The notes: a model not told the origin generated them from the letters alone. A stretch of DNA of 14,205 bases from JASHVB01 sp049522565 (GCA_049522565.1 JBEKNT010000152.1:1-14205), one strand, 5' to 3'. Positions 1 to 7,036 are shown, counted from the first letter of the stretch. A program made the numbers and translations.

Positions 1-2
1 GG

Positions 3-512
3 TTGGAGATCTCCGGCATCAAGCTGCGCCCCGAAGCGGTGCACGTAACCGCTGCCGGTCAGCGCCTGCTGGTGATCCACGGCGACGAGTTCGACTCGGT
101 CGTCCGCTACGCCCGCTTCCTCGCCTTGCTCGGCGACTGGGCGTACCAGGCGACGCTGGTGTTCAACCGCTGGTTCAACGCGCTGCGCCGGCGGCTGGGT
201 TATCCGTATTGGTCGCTGTCCGCCTGGTTGAAGCGCCAGGTGAAGGAAGCGGTGAAGGCGATCGACCGGTTCGAAAGCGCGCTGACCAACGAGGCACGCC
301 GCCGCGGCTTCGACGGCGTGGTGTGCGGCCACATCCATCATGCCGAAATGCGCGAGGTCGGCGGCATCCTGTACTTGAATGATGGCGACTGGGTGGAAAG
401 CTGCACCGCGCTGGTGGAGCACCATGACGGACGGCTGGAACTGATCGACTGGGCGGCGCTGAACCGCCTGTCGTTCCTCGCGCCGCGCGCGCGGGTGGCA
501 CACGCTGCCTGA
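3..512 (+). CDS. LpxH-type metallophosphoesterase, C-terminal part (5' truncated by window)
   Basis: This is the C-terminal ~169 residues of a calcineurin-like metallophosphoesterase of the UDP-2,3-diacylglucosamine pyrophosphatase-like family (COG2908). The frame is open from the window edge. The TTG at 3 is not a credible start, because the N-terminal metal motifs (DxH, GDxxD, GNHD) are missing and must lie upstream. Visible signatures are HGDEFD (residues 26-31 of the visible part), the metal-binding CGHIHH (108-113) and NDGDWVES (126-133). A central amphipathic segment, FNRWFNALRRRLGYPYWS, is the inserted lid typical of this group. LpxH itself hydrolyses a lipid A precursor at the inner membrane. 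Many alphaproteobacteria use LpxI for that step, so the true substrate here is uncertain. The glycosyltransferase 31 bases downstream suggests a shared envelope-lipid role. The family call is firm and the substrate is inferred. Confidence 0.85.
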   Translation: MEISGIKLRPEAVHVTAAGQRLLVIHGDEFDSVVRYARFLALLGDWAYQATLVFNRWFNALRRRLGYPYWSLSAWLKRQVKEAVKAIDRFESALTNEARRRGFDGVVCGHIHHAEMREVGGILYLNDGDWVESCTALVEHHDGRLELIDWAALNRLSFLAPRARVAHAA

Positions 513-543
513 CACGATCAACCTCGATTTCGCCGGCGCGCCG

Positions 544-1575
544 ATGCTGCCGCCCGCCCCGTCGCACCGCATCCTGATCGTGACGGATGCCTGGCTACCG
601 CAGGTCAACGGCGTGGTGCGCACGCTGACCACGGTGGCGGAGGAACTGCGCGCCATGGGCCACGTGGTCGAGGTGATCGGGCCCGACCGGTTCCGCACCC
701 TGCCTTGCCCCACCTATCCCGACATCGCCCTGTCGGTGTGGCCGCGGCGGCGGCTGATCCGCATGATCGAGGGGTTCGCGCCGGACGCTCTGCACATCGC
801 TACCGAGGGCCCGTTGGGCATCGCGGCGCGGCGCTGGGCGCGGCGGCATGGCGTGGCGTTCACCACCGCGTTTCACACCCGCTTCGCCGAGTATATCCAG
901 GCGCGGCTGCACCTGCCGACGCGGCCGATCTACGCCTGGATGCGGCGGTTCCACGGCGCCGGCATGGGCACCATGGTGGCGACCGCCAGCCTGCGCGACG
1001 AACTGAACCGGCGCGGCTTCCGCAACATCCGGGCATGGTCGCGCGGGGTGGACCTGACGCTGTTCAAGCCGGAACCGCGCGAGGACTGGGGCCTGCCGCG
1101 CCCCGTGTTCCTCTATGTGGGCCGGGTCGCGGTGGAGAAGAACATCGCGGCGTTCCTGGACCTGGACCTGCCGGGATCGAAGGTCGTGGTGGGCGGCGGA
1201 CCGCTGCTGGGCCCGCTGCGGCGGGACTATCCGCACGTGCGGTTCACCGGCCCCCGCCATGGCGAGGCGCTGGCGCGCGCCTATGCCGGCGCGGACGTGT
1301 TCGTGTTCCCGTCGCTGACCGACACGTTCGGGCTGGTGATCCTGGAGGCGCTGGCCTGCGGCACTCCGGTGGCGGCGTTCCCGGTCACCGGCCCAAAGGA
1401 CGTCCTGGCCGACGCCGCGGGCCGCATCGGCGCGGTTAACGCGGATCTACGGCTGGCGGCGCTGGCGGCGCTGGACGCCGACCGCACGGCCTGCCGGGCC
1501 CATGCGGAGCGCTATTCATGGCGGGCCTGCGCGGAGATTTTCCTGTCGCACCTCGTGCCGCTGACCGGGACGTGA
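544..1575 (+). CDS. GT4-family glycosyltransferase
   Basis: A 343-residue retaining glycosyltransferase of the GT-B fold (CAZy GT4), full length for the family. The N-terminal acceptor domain opens with LIVTDAWLPQVNGVVRTL (11-28), and ATEGPLG (86-92) is typical of mannosyl- and sulfoquinovosyl-type GT4 enzymes. The donor domain shows FLYVGRVAVEKN (189-200), with the conserved Arg and Lys, and the acidic pair D260-x7-E268 in DTFGLVILEALACGTP, here with Asp in place of the more common first Glu. There is no signal peptide or membrane span, so it probably acts on a lipid acceptor at the cytoplasmic face. It follows the metallophosphoesterase gene by 31 bases on the same strand, suggesting co-transcription. 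No strong ribosome site precedes the ATG at 544, but homology-like sequence begins within ten residues of it. Donor and acceptor cannot be read from the sequence. Confidence 0.9.
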   Translation: MLPPAPSHRILIVTDAWLPQVNGVVRTLTTVAEELRAMGHVVEVIGPDRFRTLPCPTYPDIALSVWPRRRLIRMIEGFAPDALHIATEGPLGIAARRWARRHGVAFTTAFHTRFAEYIQARLHLPTRPIYAWMRRFHGAGMGTMVATASLRDELNRRGFRNIRAWSRGVDLTLFKPEPREDWGLPRPVFLYVGRVAVEKNIAAFLDLDLPGSKVVVGGGPLLGPLRRDYPHVRFTGPRHGEALARAYAGADVFVFPSLTDTFGLVILEALACGTPVAAFPVTGPKDVLADAAGRIGAVNADLRLAALAALDADRTACRAHAERYSWRACAEIFLSHLVPLTGT

Positions 1576-1819
1576 CGGCGCGGGCACTTCGACGGCGAGG
1601 CCGGAGGGCAGCGGCACCTGTGCCGGCGCCACTTCCAACATGGACGTGAGCAATAATCCGACGACATCGAACCAGAGCCTCATCGCGTGCACTGGTTGGA
1701 GTGGCAACGAACGACGCGCATGGAAAGTGCGGCGACAGGTGCGGATCATCCGGGTTCGCCACGCTGCCGGATGGTGCGACGGCGCCGCAGCGCACATTTG
1801 CTGACGCGATGCCGTCTGC

Positions 1820-3559
1820 TCAGACTCCCGGTGCACCGCGGCGGCTTGCCGCCCGATTGCTGGTCCGCTGCCGGACCAGTCCCAGGGTCACCAACCCGCC
1901 GGCAAGCAGTGGCAGGATCGGCGGTTCCGGCACCAATGCGGCGCCGACCGCATCGCCGAGCGTCAGCGCGTTCTCCACCGCCATGGGGGTATGGATGCCG
2001 CCGACCACCCGGCTGAACTCGGCCCCCAGATAGCCGGACGATGCCTGCGAGAAGCTGCTGAAATCCTCAGTAATCGGACAGATCAGCGGACTGGCATTGT
2101 AGTTCGGATCGGTTACCGCATACCCGCCATATTGGGTCGGTGCGTTGTTGCACCCATCGGCGCCGGGGGTGTTGATCGAGTAGAAAATGTTGTTCAGCGT
2201 GCATCCGGTGACGTTGCCATACTGATCCGTCGTCGCCGTGCCGCTGTTGCAATAAGCATCCGAGGTCGAACTGAACGCAACGTTGTCGGTACCGAAGAAG
2301 GCCGCCAGCACGGTGGCGGCGGCGCCGCTGAACGCCGGATGCCCGGCGACATAGTCCGGATGCGGCGGCGTATTGATCAGCGACGACCAGGTGGAATCGC
2401 AGGTGGTAAAATACGAATTCCAGTCGCTGCAATCGTGGATCGCGGTGATCGGCCGCCAGAGGTTGTAGGTGTACTTGACCGCCCAGGTGGCGGTGCCGGC
2501 ATCGTCCAGCGCCTCCCCCACCAGAGCATCCTCCCGCGCGTGTTGCAGCAGGTCGAGCCCCTGGCCGGCGGCGGCGTTGTCGGCGATCTGTAGCCAATGC
2601 CCGGGAGGCTGATAGGTGCCGCCCGGATCGTTCCAGAACAGCGCCGCGGCGGCCTCGTCCGAGGTTTCCGGATAGAAGTTGTTGGCCTCGCACACCGTTT
2701 CGATGCCCGAGGGCAGCGCCGTCCCGGATCCCTCGCATTCGGTCTGCAACACCTGGAGCGCATAGGCCTGCGAGGTGAGAGGCAGTGGCGCGGGAACCGC
2801 CGCCGCCAACGCAGCGAGTCTCGAACTGCTCATGCCGAACGGCGCCACCGTCCCCCAGGTCGGCGTCATCGCCGGCCGGCCGGCCGGCGGCACGTACACG
2901 CCGGGCTGACCCTCGTTCGCCGGCACATACGGCGTGAGGGTCTGCAGGTTCGCGGCCGCGGACCCGTCATTCGCGCGCGCAGCGATCATGGCATCGCCTG
3001 CCGCGGCGCCGAGCGCGGTCCCGCTGGTTATCGCCGACCCATTGCCCAGACCGGTCAGTTCGTTCGAGATATCCGAGATCTGCAAGGCGACATCGGTCAT
3101 CTGCTTCGTGCTGGGACCGATCAGGTCGGTCGCGTAGGCGGCAGCGGCTGCCGGATCTGGGTCCGGGCCGCCGGGACCGTAGTACGACGCGCCGGTCTGG
3201 CCGGCGTATTGCTGATACAGCGAACCGCTGCCGTAAAGACTGTTCATCACGGTGACCGCCGCCTCCAGCGCCGCGGCTTCGGACGAGGCACCCGAGACGG
3301 CTCCCCCGGTATAGGCCAGCGACGCATACGGGCTGCCGCTTGCCGCGTTCACCGCGTCGAACATGGCGCCGTCGACCATGGCGATCTCGCGCGCCACCTC
3401 GGGCGGGCCATCGATCAGCGAGGCCGAGGTGTTCTGGATGATGTTGAGCAGGGCGTCGTCGACGTCGGTGATGACGTCCGCCCGCGCCAGGACCGGCGCG
3501 GCAAGCAGGACGCCCGCCAGCAGTCCGGCGGCCACGCGACAGTGCGCTTGCTGCCGCAT
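1820..3559 (-). CDS. Secreted vanadium-haloperoxidase/PAP2-like protein with PEP-CTERM tail
   Basis: The frame is open from 3730, but I place the start at the ATG at 3559. That gives a clear signal peptide (MRQQ, then a hydrophobic core, then cleavage after VLARA) and a 579-residue protein. The C-terminal half carries the vanadate/phosphate pocket of the vanadium haloperoxidase/PAP2 superfamily: K362 and R369 in KYTYNLWRPITAI, the TPPHPDYVAGHPAFSGAAA segment with H407, and R517 and H523 in SRVVGGIH. The usual Ser before Gly-His is Ala405. The C-terminus has VPEP followed by a hydrophobic stretch and Arg, the PEP-CTERM signal that exosortase cleaves, but with about 15 extra residues after the Arg cluster. 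The protein is probably exported and surface-sorted. Haloperoxidase versus phosphatase activity is undecided. An alternative ATG lies at 3598. The MaoC gene lies upstream on the same strand, 201 bases away. Confidence 0.85.
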   Translation of the reverse strand: MRQQAHCRVAAGLLAGVLLAAPVLARADVITDVDDALLNIIQNTSASLIDGPPEVAREIAMVDGAMFDAVNAASGSPYASLAYTGGAVSGASSEAAALEAAVTVMNSLYGSGSLYQQYAGQTGASYYGPGGPDPDPAAAAAYATDLIGPSTKQMTDVALQISDISNELTGLGNGSAITSGTALGAAAGDAMIAARANDGSAAANLQTLTPYVPANEGQPGVYVPPAGRPAMTPTWGTVAPFGMSSSRLAALAAAVPAPLPLTSQAYALQVLQTECEGSGTALPSGIETVCEANNFYPETSDEAAAALFWNDPGGTYQPPGHWLQIADNAAAGQGLDLLQHAREDALVGEALDDAGTATWAVKYTYNLWRPITAIHDCSDWNSYFTTCDSTWSSLINTPPHPDYVAGHPAFSGAAATVLAAFFGTDNVAFSSTSDAYCNSGTATTDQYGNVTGCTLNNIFYSINTPGADGCNNAPTQYGGYAVTDPNYNASPLICPITEDFSSFSQASSGYLGAEFSRVVGGIHTPMAVENALTLGDAVGAALVPEPPILPLLAGGLVTLGLVRQRTSNRAASRRGAPGV

Positions 3560-3710
3560 GGGGTGTGACACACGTCCCCTGACCGAATCTGTTCGCATTT
3601 TTCGTATTGCGCCGGACCAAACGGGCCGCGATGAGCCCCGAAGGATCGCGACAACCCTAATCATTATTGAGCATAAATCGCGGCTCTTCCGAAAGCGATA
3701 AAATTGAGAT

Positions 3711-3728
3711 GCGGGACGCGTGGCCCGC
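3711..3728 (-). terminator. Weak hairpin after the MaoC gene
   Basis: GCGGG (3711-3715) pairs with CCCGC (3724-3728) 33 bases past the MaoC stop. On the minus strand a short T run (TTTT) follows about eight bases later. The stem is only five pairs and the T run is displaced, so termination here is a guess. Confidence 0.25.
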
Positions 3729-3760
3729 ACGACGTGGCGGAAATCCCGGGTGCGATCGCG

Positions 3761-4225
3761 CTACTGGCCGGCCGGCTGGGGCTTCTTGCGCATCATCGCC
3801 TGGCGGCGGCAGATCGCCACCATCTCGTTGCGATGGTTCCAGCAGGTGTGCTCGAAATCGACGATCCCGACATCGGGCCGCGAGCGGCTCTCGCGCATCG
3901 CCACCACCTTGGTGCGGGCCCGCAGCGTGTCGCCGTGGAACACCGGCTTGGGGAAGCGCATGTCGGTGAAGCCAAGATTGCCCACCGTCGTGCCCACGGT
4001 GGTGTCGTTCACGCTCATTCCCACCATCAGCCCGGCGGTGAACATCGAGTTGACGATGCGCTGACCGAATTCTGTGCCCGCGGCGAAATGCGCGTCGAGA
4101 TGCAACGGCTGCACGTTCAGCGTCAGCGCCGAGAACAGCGTGTTGTCCATCTCGGTCACTGTGCGCGACCAGGGGTGGTCGAATTCCTGACCGAGGAAGA
4201 ACTCCTCGTAATACAGGCCTGCCAT
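3761..4225 (-). CDS. MaoC-family (hot-dog) acyl-CoA hydratase
   Basis: A 154-residue single hot-dog-fold protein of the MaoC/(R)-enoyl-CoA hydratase-like family. The start at 4225 is fixed by a GGAGGG ribosome site at 4233-4238 with seven-base spacing and by the family-typical opening MAGLYYEEFFLGQEF. The hydratase signature appears as ALTLNVQPLHLDAHFA (33-48), with the catalytic-type His at 42. The Asp of the classical G-D-x-N-P-L-H motif is Asn37 here. RFPKPVFHGDTLRA (90-103) and FEHTCWNHRNE (124-134) are typical of the mesaconyl/itaconyl-CoA hydratase-like subgroup often linked to C4/C5 acyl-CoA metabolism. No pathway partner is adjacent, so the substrate is open. The protein looks cytoplasmic. 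Confidence 0.88.
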   Translation of the reverse strand: MAGLYYEEFFLGQEFDHPWSRTVTEMDNTLFSALTLNVQPLHLDAHFAAGTEFGQRIVNSMFTAGLMVGMSVNDTTVGTTVGNLGFTDMRFPKPVFHGDTLRARTKVVAMRESRSRPDVGIVDFEHTCWNHRNEMVAICRRQAMMRKKPQPAGQ

Positions 4226-4232
4226 GACATTT

Positions 4233-4238
4233 CCCTCC
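4233..4238 (-). promoter_or_regulatory. Ribosome binding site of the MaoC gene
   Basis: GGAGGG on the minus strand, seven bases before the ATG at 4225. It decides the start, because the same frame stays open for another 129 codons upstream. Confidence 0.8.
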
Positions 4239-4468
4239 CGTGAGCTGTCCCGCAGCCTATGGGGCGAAGGCAGGCGGTTGCAACCTCCGTGGCCGGTGCC
4301 GCTCAACCCGCGGTGACCCTTGATCGGCCCGGCACGACATCCGCGTGAACGCGCGCGATCGCGAGGACCGCCGCCGCGTTGGCGCCATATTCGGTACCAA
4401 GTTTCGTCGCCGCATGATCGCCGCGTCGGCGTTCGCGCCATCGAGAGACTGTGAAAGGGATCCATCGG

Positions 4469-4630
4469 ATGCGCAGAAAACTCGCCATCGCACTCGCCGT
4501 CGTCACGTTGCTTGGCACGGCGCCGCTGCTTTCCGCCTGCTACACCGCCCAAGGCGCCGGACAGGATATCAAGGCTGCCGGTCAGGGCCTCAGCAATACC
4601 GCAGCCGATCATACCGGTTACCGCCCGTGA
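4469..4630 (+). CDS. Entericidin A/B-family lipoprotein
   Basis: A 53-residue product. MRRKLAIALAVVTLLGTAPL forms a lipoprotein signal ending in the lipobox LSAC, with the lipidated Cys at residue 24. The mature part contains QGAGQDIKAAGQGLSNTA, the entericidin signature (GxGxDIxxAGxxLxxxA). Entericidins are small membrane lipoproteins. In E. coli the EcnA/EcnB pair behaves as an antidote/toxin pair linked to stationary-phase lysis, whereas in most alphaproteobacteria the single homologue has no proven role. An AAAGGGA ribosome site at 4454-4460 with eight-base spacing supports the ATG at 4469. A second mini-gene starts 39 bases after the stop and may share the transcript. The family call is firm and the cellular role unknown. 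Confidence 0.88.
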   Translation: MRRKLAIALAVVTLLGTAPLLSACYTAQGAGQDIKAAGQGLSNTAADHTGYRP

Positions 4631-4669
4631 TCCACGCGCGCCGCGGCACGTAACCCGGAGGACGTCGCG

Positions 4670-4822
4670 TTGTACACGCTCCTGATCGTCATCCTTGTCC
4701 TACTGCTGCTGGGTGCTCTGCCGACCTGGCCGTATAGCGGCGGGTGGGGCTACTACCCCAGCAGTGGATTGGGATTGCTCCTGCTGATCGTCGTCATCCT
4801 ATTGCTGGTGGGACGCATATAA
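4670..4822 (+). CDS. DUF3309 membrane mini-protein
   Basis: A 50-residue protein starting at TTG. The start is supported by a strong GGAGGA site (4657-4662) with seven-base spacing and by the family-like opening YTLLIVILVLLLLGALPTWP. It has two hydrophobic segments (about 3-17 and 33-48) separated by a Pro/Gly/Tyr/Trp-rich turn, PYSGGWGYYPSSG, and ends LLVGRI. This layout matches DUF3309, tiny proteins common in Proteobacteria with no assigned function. It is predicted to be an inner-membrane hairpin. It lies 39 bases after the entericidin gene on the same strand, so the two may be co-transcribed. Confidence 0.87.
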   Translation: MYTLLIVILVLLLLGALPTWPYSGGWGYYPSSGLGLLLLIVVILLLVGRI

Positions 4823-4973
4823 CCTCTCCCACGACATGGGAGAGGTCGAGGCGTGGAACGACGAGGGTGAGGGTGTCGCGGGGCGACGAAGGCCGAGGGT
4901 GCAGCGGGGTGACCCGATCACCCTCGCCCTCGGTGCTTCGCACCTTGAGCTGTCACGCCGCAGGCGGGAGAGG
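4823..4973. repeat. CCTCTCCC-type intergenic inverted repeat, possible bidirectional terminator
   Basis: The element begins CCTCTCCC (4823-4830) directly after the DUF3309 stop and ends GGGAGAGG (4966-4973), eleven bases before the prfC stop. Inside, CCTCTCCC...GGGAGAGG (4823-4845) forms an 8-bp hairpin. GAGGGTGAGGGTG (4863-4875) pairs with CACCCTCGCCCTC (4919-4931) with one mismatch. Nested inverted repeats of this sort are common as dispersed intergenic elements in high-GC Proteobacteria. Its place between convergent genes fits a role in transcription termination. A related copy lies at 14090-14205. Confidence 0.75.
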
Positions 4974-4984
4974 TCTTATAGAAT

Positions 4985-6544
4985 TCACGCCGCGACCTTC
5001 TCCGCGCGCACGTCCTTCACGTCGCGGAACGCGATCTCCGGGGCGAGTTCCTCCGCGCGGCGCATCATGAACGCCGAGGTAGCGAGGAACACCGGGTCGC
5101 CGTCCACGTCGTCCGCCATCGCGCTGCGATTGGCGGCGACGAACCGCGCCTGCGCAACCTTGTCCGACGACGATACCCAGCGCGCCAAGGCATAGGGCGT
5201 CGCCTCGAAGCCGATCGCCACGCCGTATTCCGCCGCGAGCCGCGCCTGGAGCACATCGAGCTGCAAGGTGCCGACCACGCCGACCAGCGGGGCGGCGCCG
5301 TCCTGCGGGCGGAACAACTGCACCACGCCCTCTTCCGCCAGCTCGGCCAACGCCTGGCGCAGCTTCTTCGCCTTCATCGCATCGTCCAGCCGCACCCGAC
5401 GCAGAATTTCCGGCGCGAAATAGGGCACCCCGACGAAGTTCACCTCCTCGCCCTCGGTCAGCGTGTCGCCGATGCGCAAGGTGCCGTGGTTGGGGATGCC
5501 GACGACGTCGCCGGCGAACGCCTCGTCGGCGATCTCGCGCTCGCGGGCGAAGAAGAACTGCGGGGCGTGCAGCGGGATCAGCTTGCCGGTGCGCACCTGC
5601 TTCAGCCGCATACCGCGGGTGAGGCGGCCGGAACACACGCGGGCGAAAGCGATGCGGTCGCGGTGGTTGGGGTCCATGTTCGCCTGGATCTTGAACACCA
5701 GGGCGGTCAGGCCGGGCTCGGTGGCTTCGACGGTGCGGGTATCCGCGTGTTGGGCGCGCGGCGGGGGGCCATACTCGGCCAGGCCGTCCAGCAGGTCGGT
5801 CACGCCGATGCCCTTGATGGCGCTGCCGAAATAGACCGGGGTGAGGTGGCCGGCGTTGAACGCATCGCGGTCGAACTCCGGCAGCGCGGCGCGCACCAGG
5901 TCCACCTCCTCGCCCAGCGCGGCCATGCGAGGATCGGATTGCGGCAGCGGCGCGGTGAGGTGCAGGTCGGGTTTGCGCAGGTCGTAGGTGCCGGCGAAGG
6001 TGGCGGCGCGGCCGACCGGCCAGGTCACCGGCGCGGTGTCGAGCGCGAGGGTGGCGGCGACCTCGTCCAGCAGCTCGAACGGATCGCGGCTTTCGCGGTC
6101 CATCTTGTTGATGAAGGTGACGATCGGGATGTCGCGCAGGCGGCAGATCTCGAACAGTTTCCGGGTGCGCGCCTCGATGCCCTTGGCGGCGTCGATCACC
6201 ATCACCGCGGAGTCCACCGCGGTCAGCGTGCGGTAGGTGTCTTCCGAGAAGTCCTCGTGCCCGGGGGTGTCGAGCAGGTTGAAGACGCAGCCGGCATGCT
6301 CGAAGGTCATGACCGAGGTGACGACGGAGATGCCGCGTTCGCGCTCGATGCCCATCCAGTCGGAGCGGGTGCGGCGGCGCTCGCCCTTGGCGCGGACGTT
6401 GCCGGCGAGCTGGATGGCGCCACCGGCGCGCAGCAGGTGCTCCGTCAGTGTGGTCTTGCCGGCGTCGGGGTGGGAGATGATCGCGAAGGTGCGGCGGCGG
6501 GCGATCTCGGCGGCCTGGTCGCCTGGGAGGTGGTCGGTGGTCAT
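4985..6544 (-). CDS. prfC: Peptide chain release factor 3 (RF3)
   Basis: A 519-residue translational GTPase, close to the usual RF3 length (~529). RF3 uses GTP to recycle RF1/RF2 from the ribosome after peptide release. All G motifs are intact: G1 HPDAGKTT (25-32), the switch I region GISVVTSV (71-78), G3 DTPGHEDF (92-99), G4 NKMD (146-149) and G5 within FGSAIKG. RF3-specific stretches include ANMDPNHRDRIAFARVCSG, HNHG-like PNHGTLRIGDT and FAPEILRRVRL. The ATG at 6544 has GAGGA only three bases upstream, so spacing is tight, but the protein aligns from there. The 5' end and promoter of this gene occur a second time, degraded, at 7517-7822, with a TA module between the copies. A 10-bp hairpin sits in the leader. 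Confidence 0.96.
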   Translation of the reverse strand: MTTDHLPGDQAAEIARRRTFAIISHPDAGKTTLTEHLLRAGGAIQLAGNVRAKGERRRTRSDWMGIERERGISVVTSVMTFEHAGCVFNLLDTPGHEDFSEDTYRTLTAVDSAVMVIDAAKGIEARTRKLFEICRLRDIPIVTFINKMDRESRDPFELLDEVAATLALDTAPVTWPVGRAATFAGTYDLRKPDLHLTAPLPQSDPRMAALGEEVDLVRAALPEFDRDAFNAGHLTPVYFGSAIKGIGVTDLLDGLAEYGPPPRAQHADTRTVEATEPGLTALVFKIQANMDPNHRDRIAFARVCSGRLTRGMRLKQVRTGKLIPLHAPQFFFAREREIADEAFAGDVVGIPNHGTLRIGDTLTEGEEVNFVGVPYFAPEILRRVRLDDAMKAKKLRQALAELAEEGVVQLFRPQDGAAPLVGVVGTLQLDVLQARLAAEYGVAIGFEATPYALARWVSSSDKVAQARFVAANRSAMADDVDGDPVFLATSAFMMRRAEELAPEIAFRDVKDVRAEKVAA

Positions 6545-6559
6545 GGGTCCTCACGCAAA

Positions 6560-6585
6560 GGCGCCGGGGGAGGGACCCCGGCGCC
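6560..6585 (-). promoter_or_regulatory. GC-rich hairpin in the prfC leader
   Basis: GGCGCCGGGG (6560-6569) pairs perfectly with CCCCGGCGCC (6576-6585) around a six-base loop. The structure ends 15 bases before the prfC ATG. On the minus strand TTT and the ribosome site follow directly. It could attenuate read-through from the upstream toxin gene or control prfC translation. The copy upstream of the prfC fragment has lost most of this stem. Confidence 0.5.
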
Positions 6586-6592
6586 GTGCGTA

Positions 6593-6624
6593 CTCATATA
6601 GGGCGTCGGGGGCGAAAACCAGGG
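6593..6624 (-). promoter_or_regulatory. Putative prfC promoter
   Basis: On the minus strand the sequence reads CCCTGGTTTTC, 13 bases, then TATATGAG. The same two blocks at the same spacing are kept in the degraded copy at 7770-7801, although the bases between them differ. This is what selection on -35 and -10 boxes would leave. The -10-like TATATG lies about 50 bases before the prfC ATG. Confidence 0.55.
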
Positions 6625-6678
6625 CGGGAGCCGCGATGGTAGGGCCCGGGCACGTGCCGGCCGGACAGCACAGCCGCA

Positions 6679-7035
6679 TTAGTCCAGCCCGATGGCCTCG
6701 GCGACGTGCCGGCGAATGCGTGCGAGTTGCTCAGCGGTGATGCGCGACGCGGTGGCTTGGACACGCGCCTTGGATGTGCAGGCAACGAATGGTGCCAGAG
6801 CAAAACATCGCTTCGTGCAGCCGTTCTCGGCACTCGGATCGATTTGCTCGGCGAGGCCGGGAATCACCAAACCCTCGTCCTCGCTTAGCGGCACAAGGAT
6901 CATGTTTGGGAAGATCGGGCCAAAGAGGGCGTCATTCTCGATAACGACTGCCGGCCGCCGCTTGTTCGGTTCTTTCGGCAGCGCGTCGCCACGCCAGTCC
7001 GCGATGACAATATCTCCCGCCGAAAACTGTGCCAT
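6679..7035 (-). CDS. PemK/MazF-family toxin of a type II TA module
   Basis: A 118-residue protein with the MazF/PemK-like barrel signature: FSAGDIVIADWRGDALP (4-20), then KRRPAVVIEND (25-35), NMILVPLS (44-51), and a C-terminal helix ITAEQLARIRRHVAEAIGLD. The family consists mainly of ribosome-independent or -dependent mRNA endoribonucleases. The target here is unknown. The start at 7035 is chosen because MAQFSAGDIV matches the family start and lies one base after the antitoxin stop. Longer in-frame starts would overlap the antitoxin. It is transcribed with the antitoxin and toward prfC. Two Cys residues in NGCTKRCFAL are unusual but not diagnostic. Confidence 0.85.
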   Translation of the reverse strand: MAQFSAGDIVIADWRGDALPKEPNKRRPAVVIENDALFGPIFPNMILVPLSEDEGLVIPGLAEQIDPSAENGCTKRCFALAPFVACTSKARVQATASRITAEQLARIRRHVAEAIGLD

Positions 7036-7036
7036 C

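Larger units (their letters stand above)
6341..6643. repeat. Direct repeat, copy A: intact prfC 5' end and promoter
   Basis: This segment matches 7517-7822 along its length in the same orientation. It comprises the first ~67 codons of prfC, the leader and the promoter region, and includes a 22-base identical run (6472-6493 versus 7649-7670). Copy A is the functional one. The repeat brackets the toxin-antitoxin module. Confidence 0.85.

Noticed and set aside
1516..1683. A minus-strand open frame starting MRLWFDVVGLLLTSMLEVAP with a signal-peptide-like start.
   Set aside because: It has no ribosome site, overlaps the glycosyltransferase 3' end, becomes Pro/Arg-rich, and matches no family I know.
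2870..2895. A run of alternating CCGG units inside the haloperoxidase-like gene, resembling a repeat.
   Set aside because: It encodes the in-frame PPAGRPA-type segment of the protein and is explained by codon choice at high GC.
4953..6554. A 533-codon open frame overlapping prfC in another phase.
   Set aside because: Low-complexity Arg/Pro/Gly translation. It is a shadow of the prfC coding sequence.
6649..6658. The palindrome GGCACGTGCC just after the toxin stop as a terminator.
   Set aside because: No T run follows on either strand. A 10-base palindrome at this GC content is not strong evidence.
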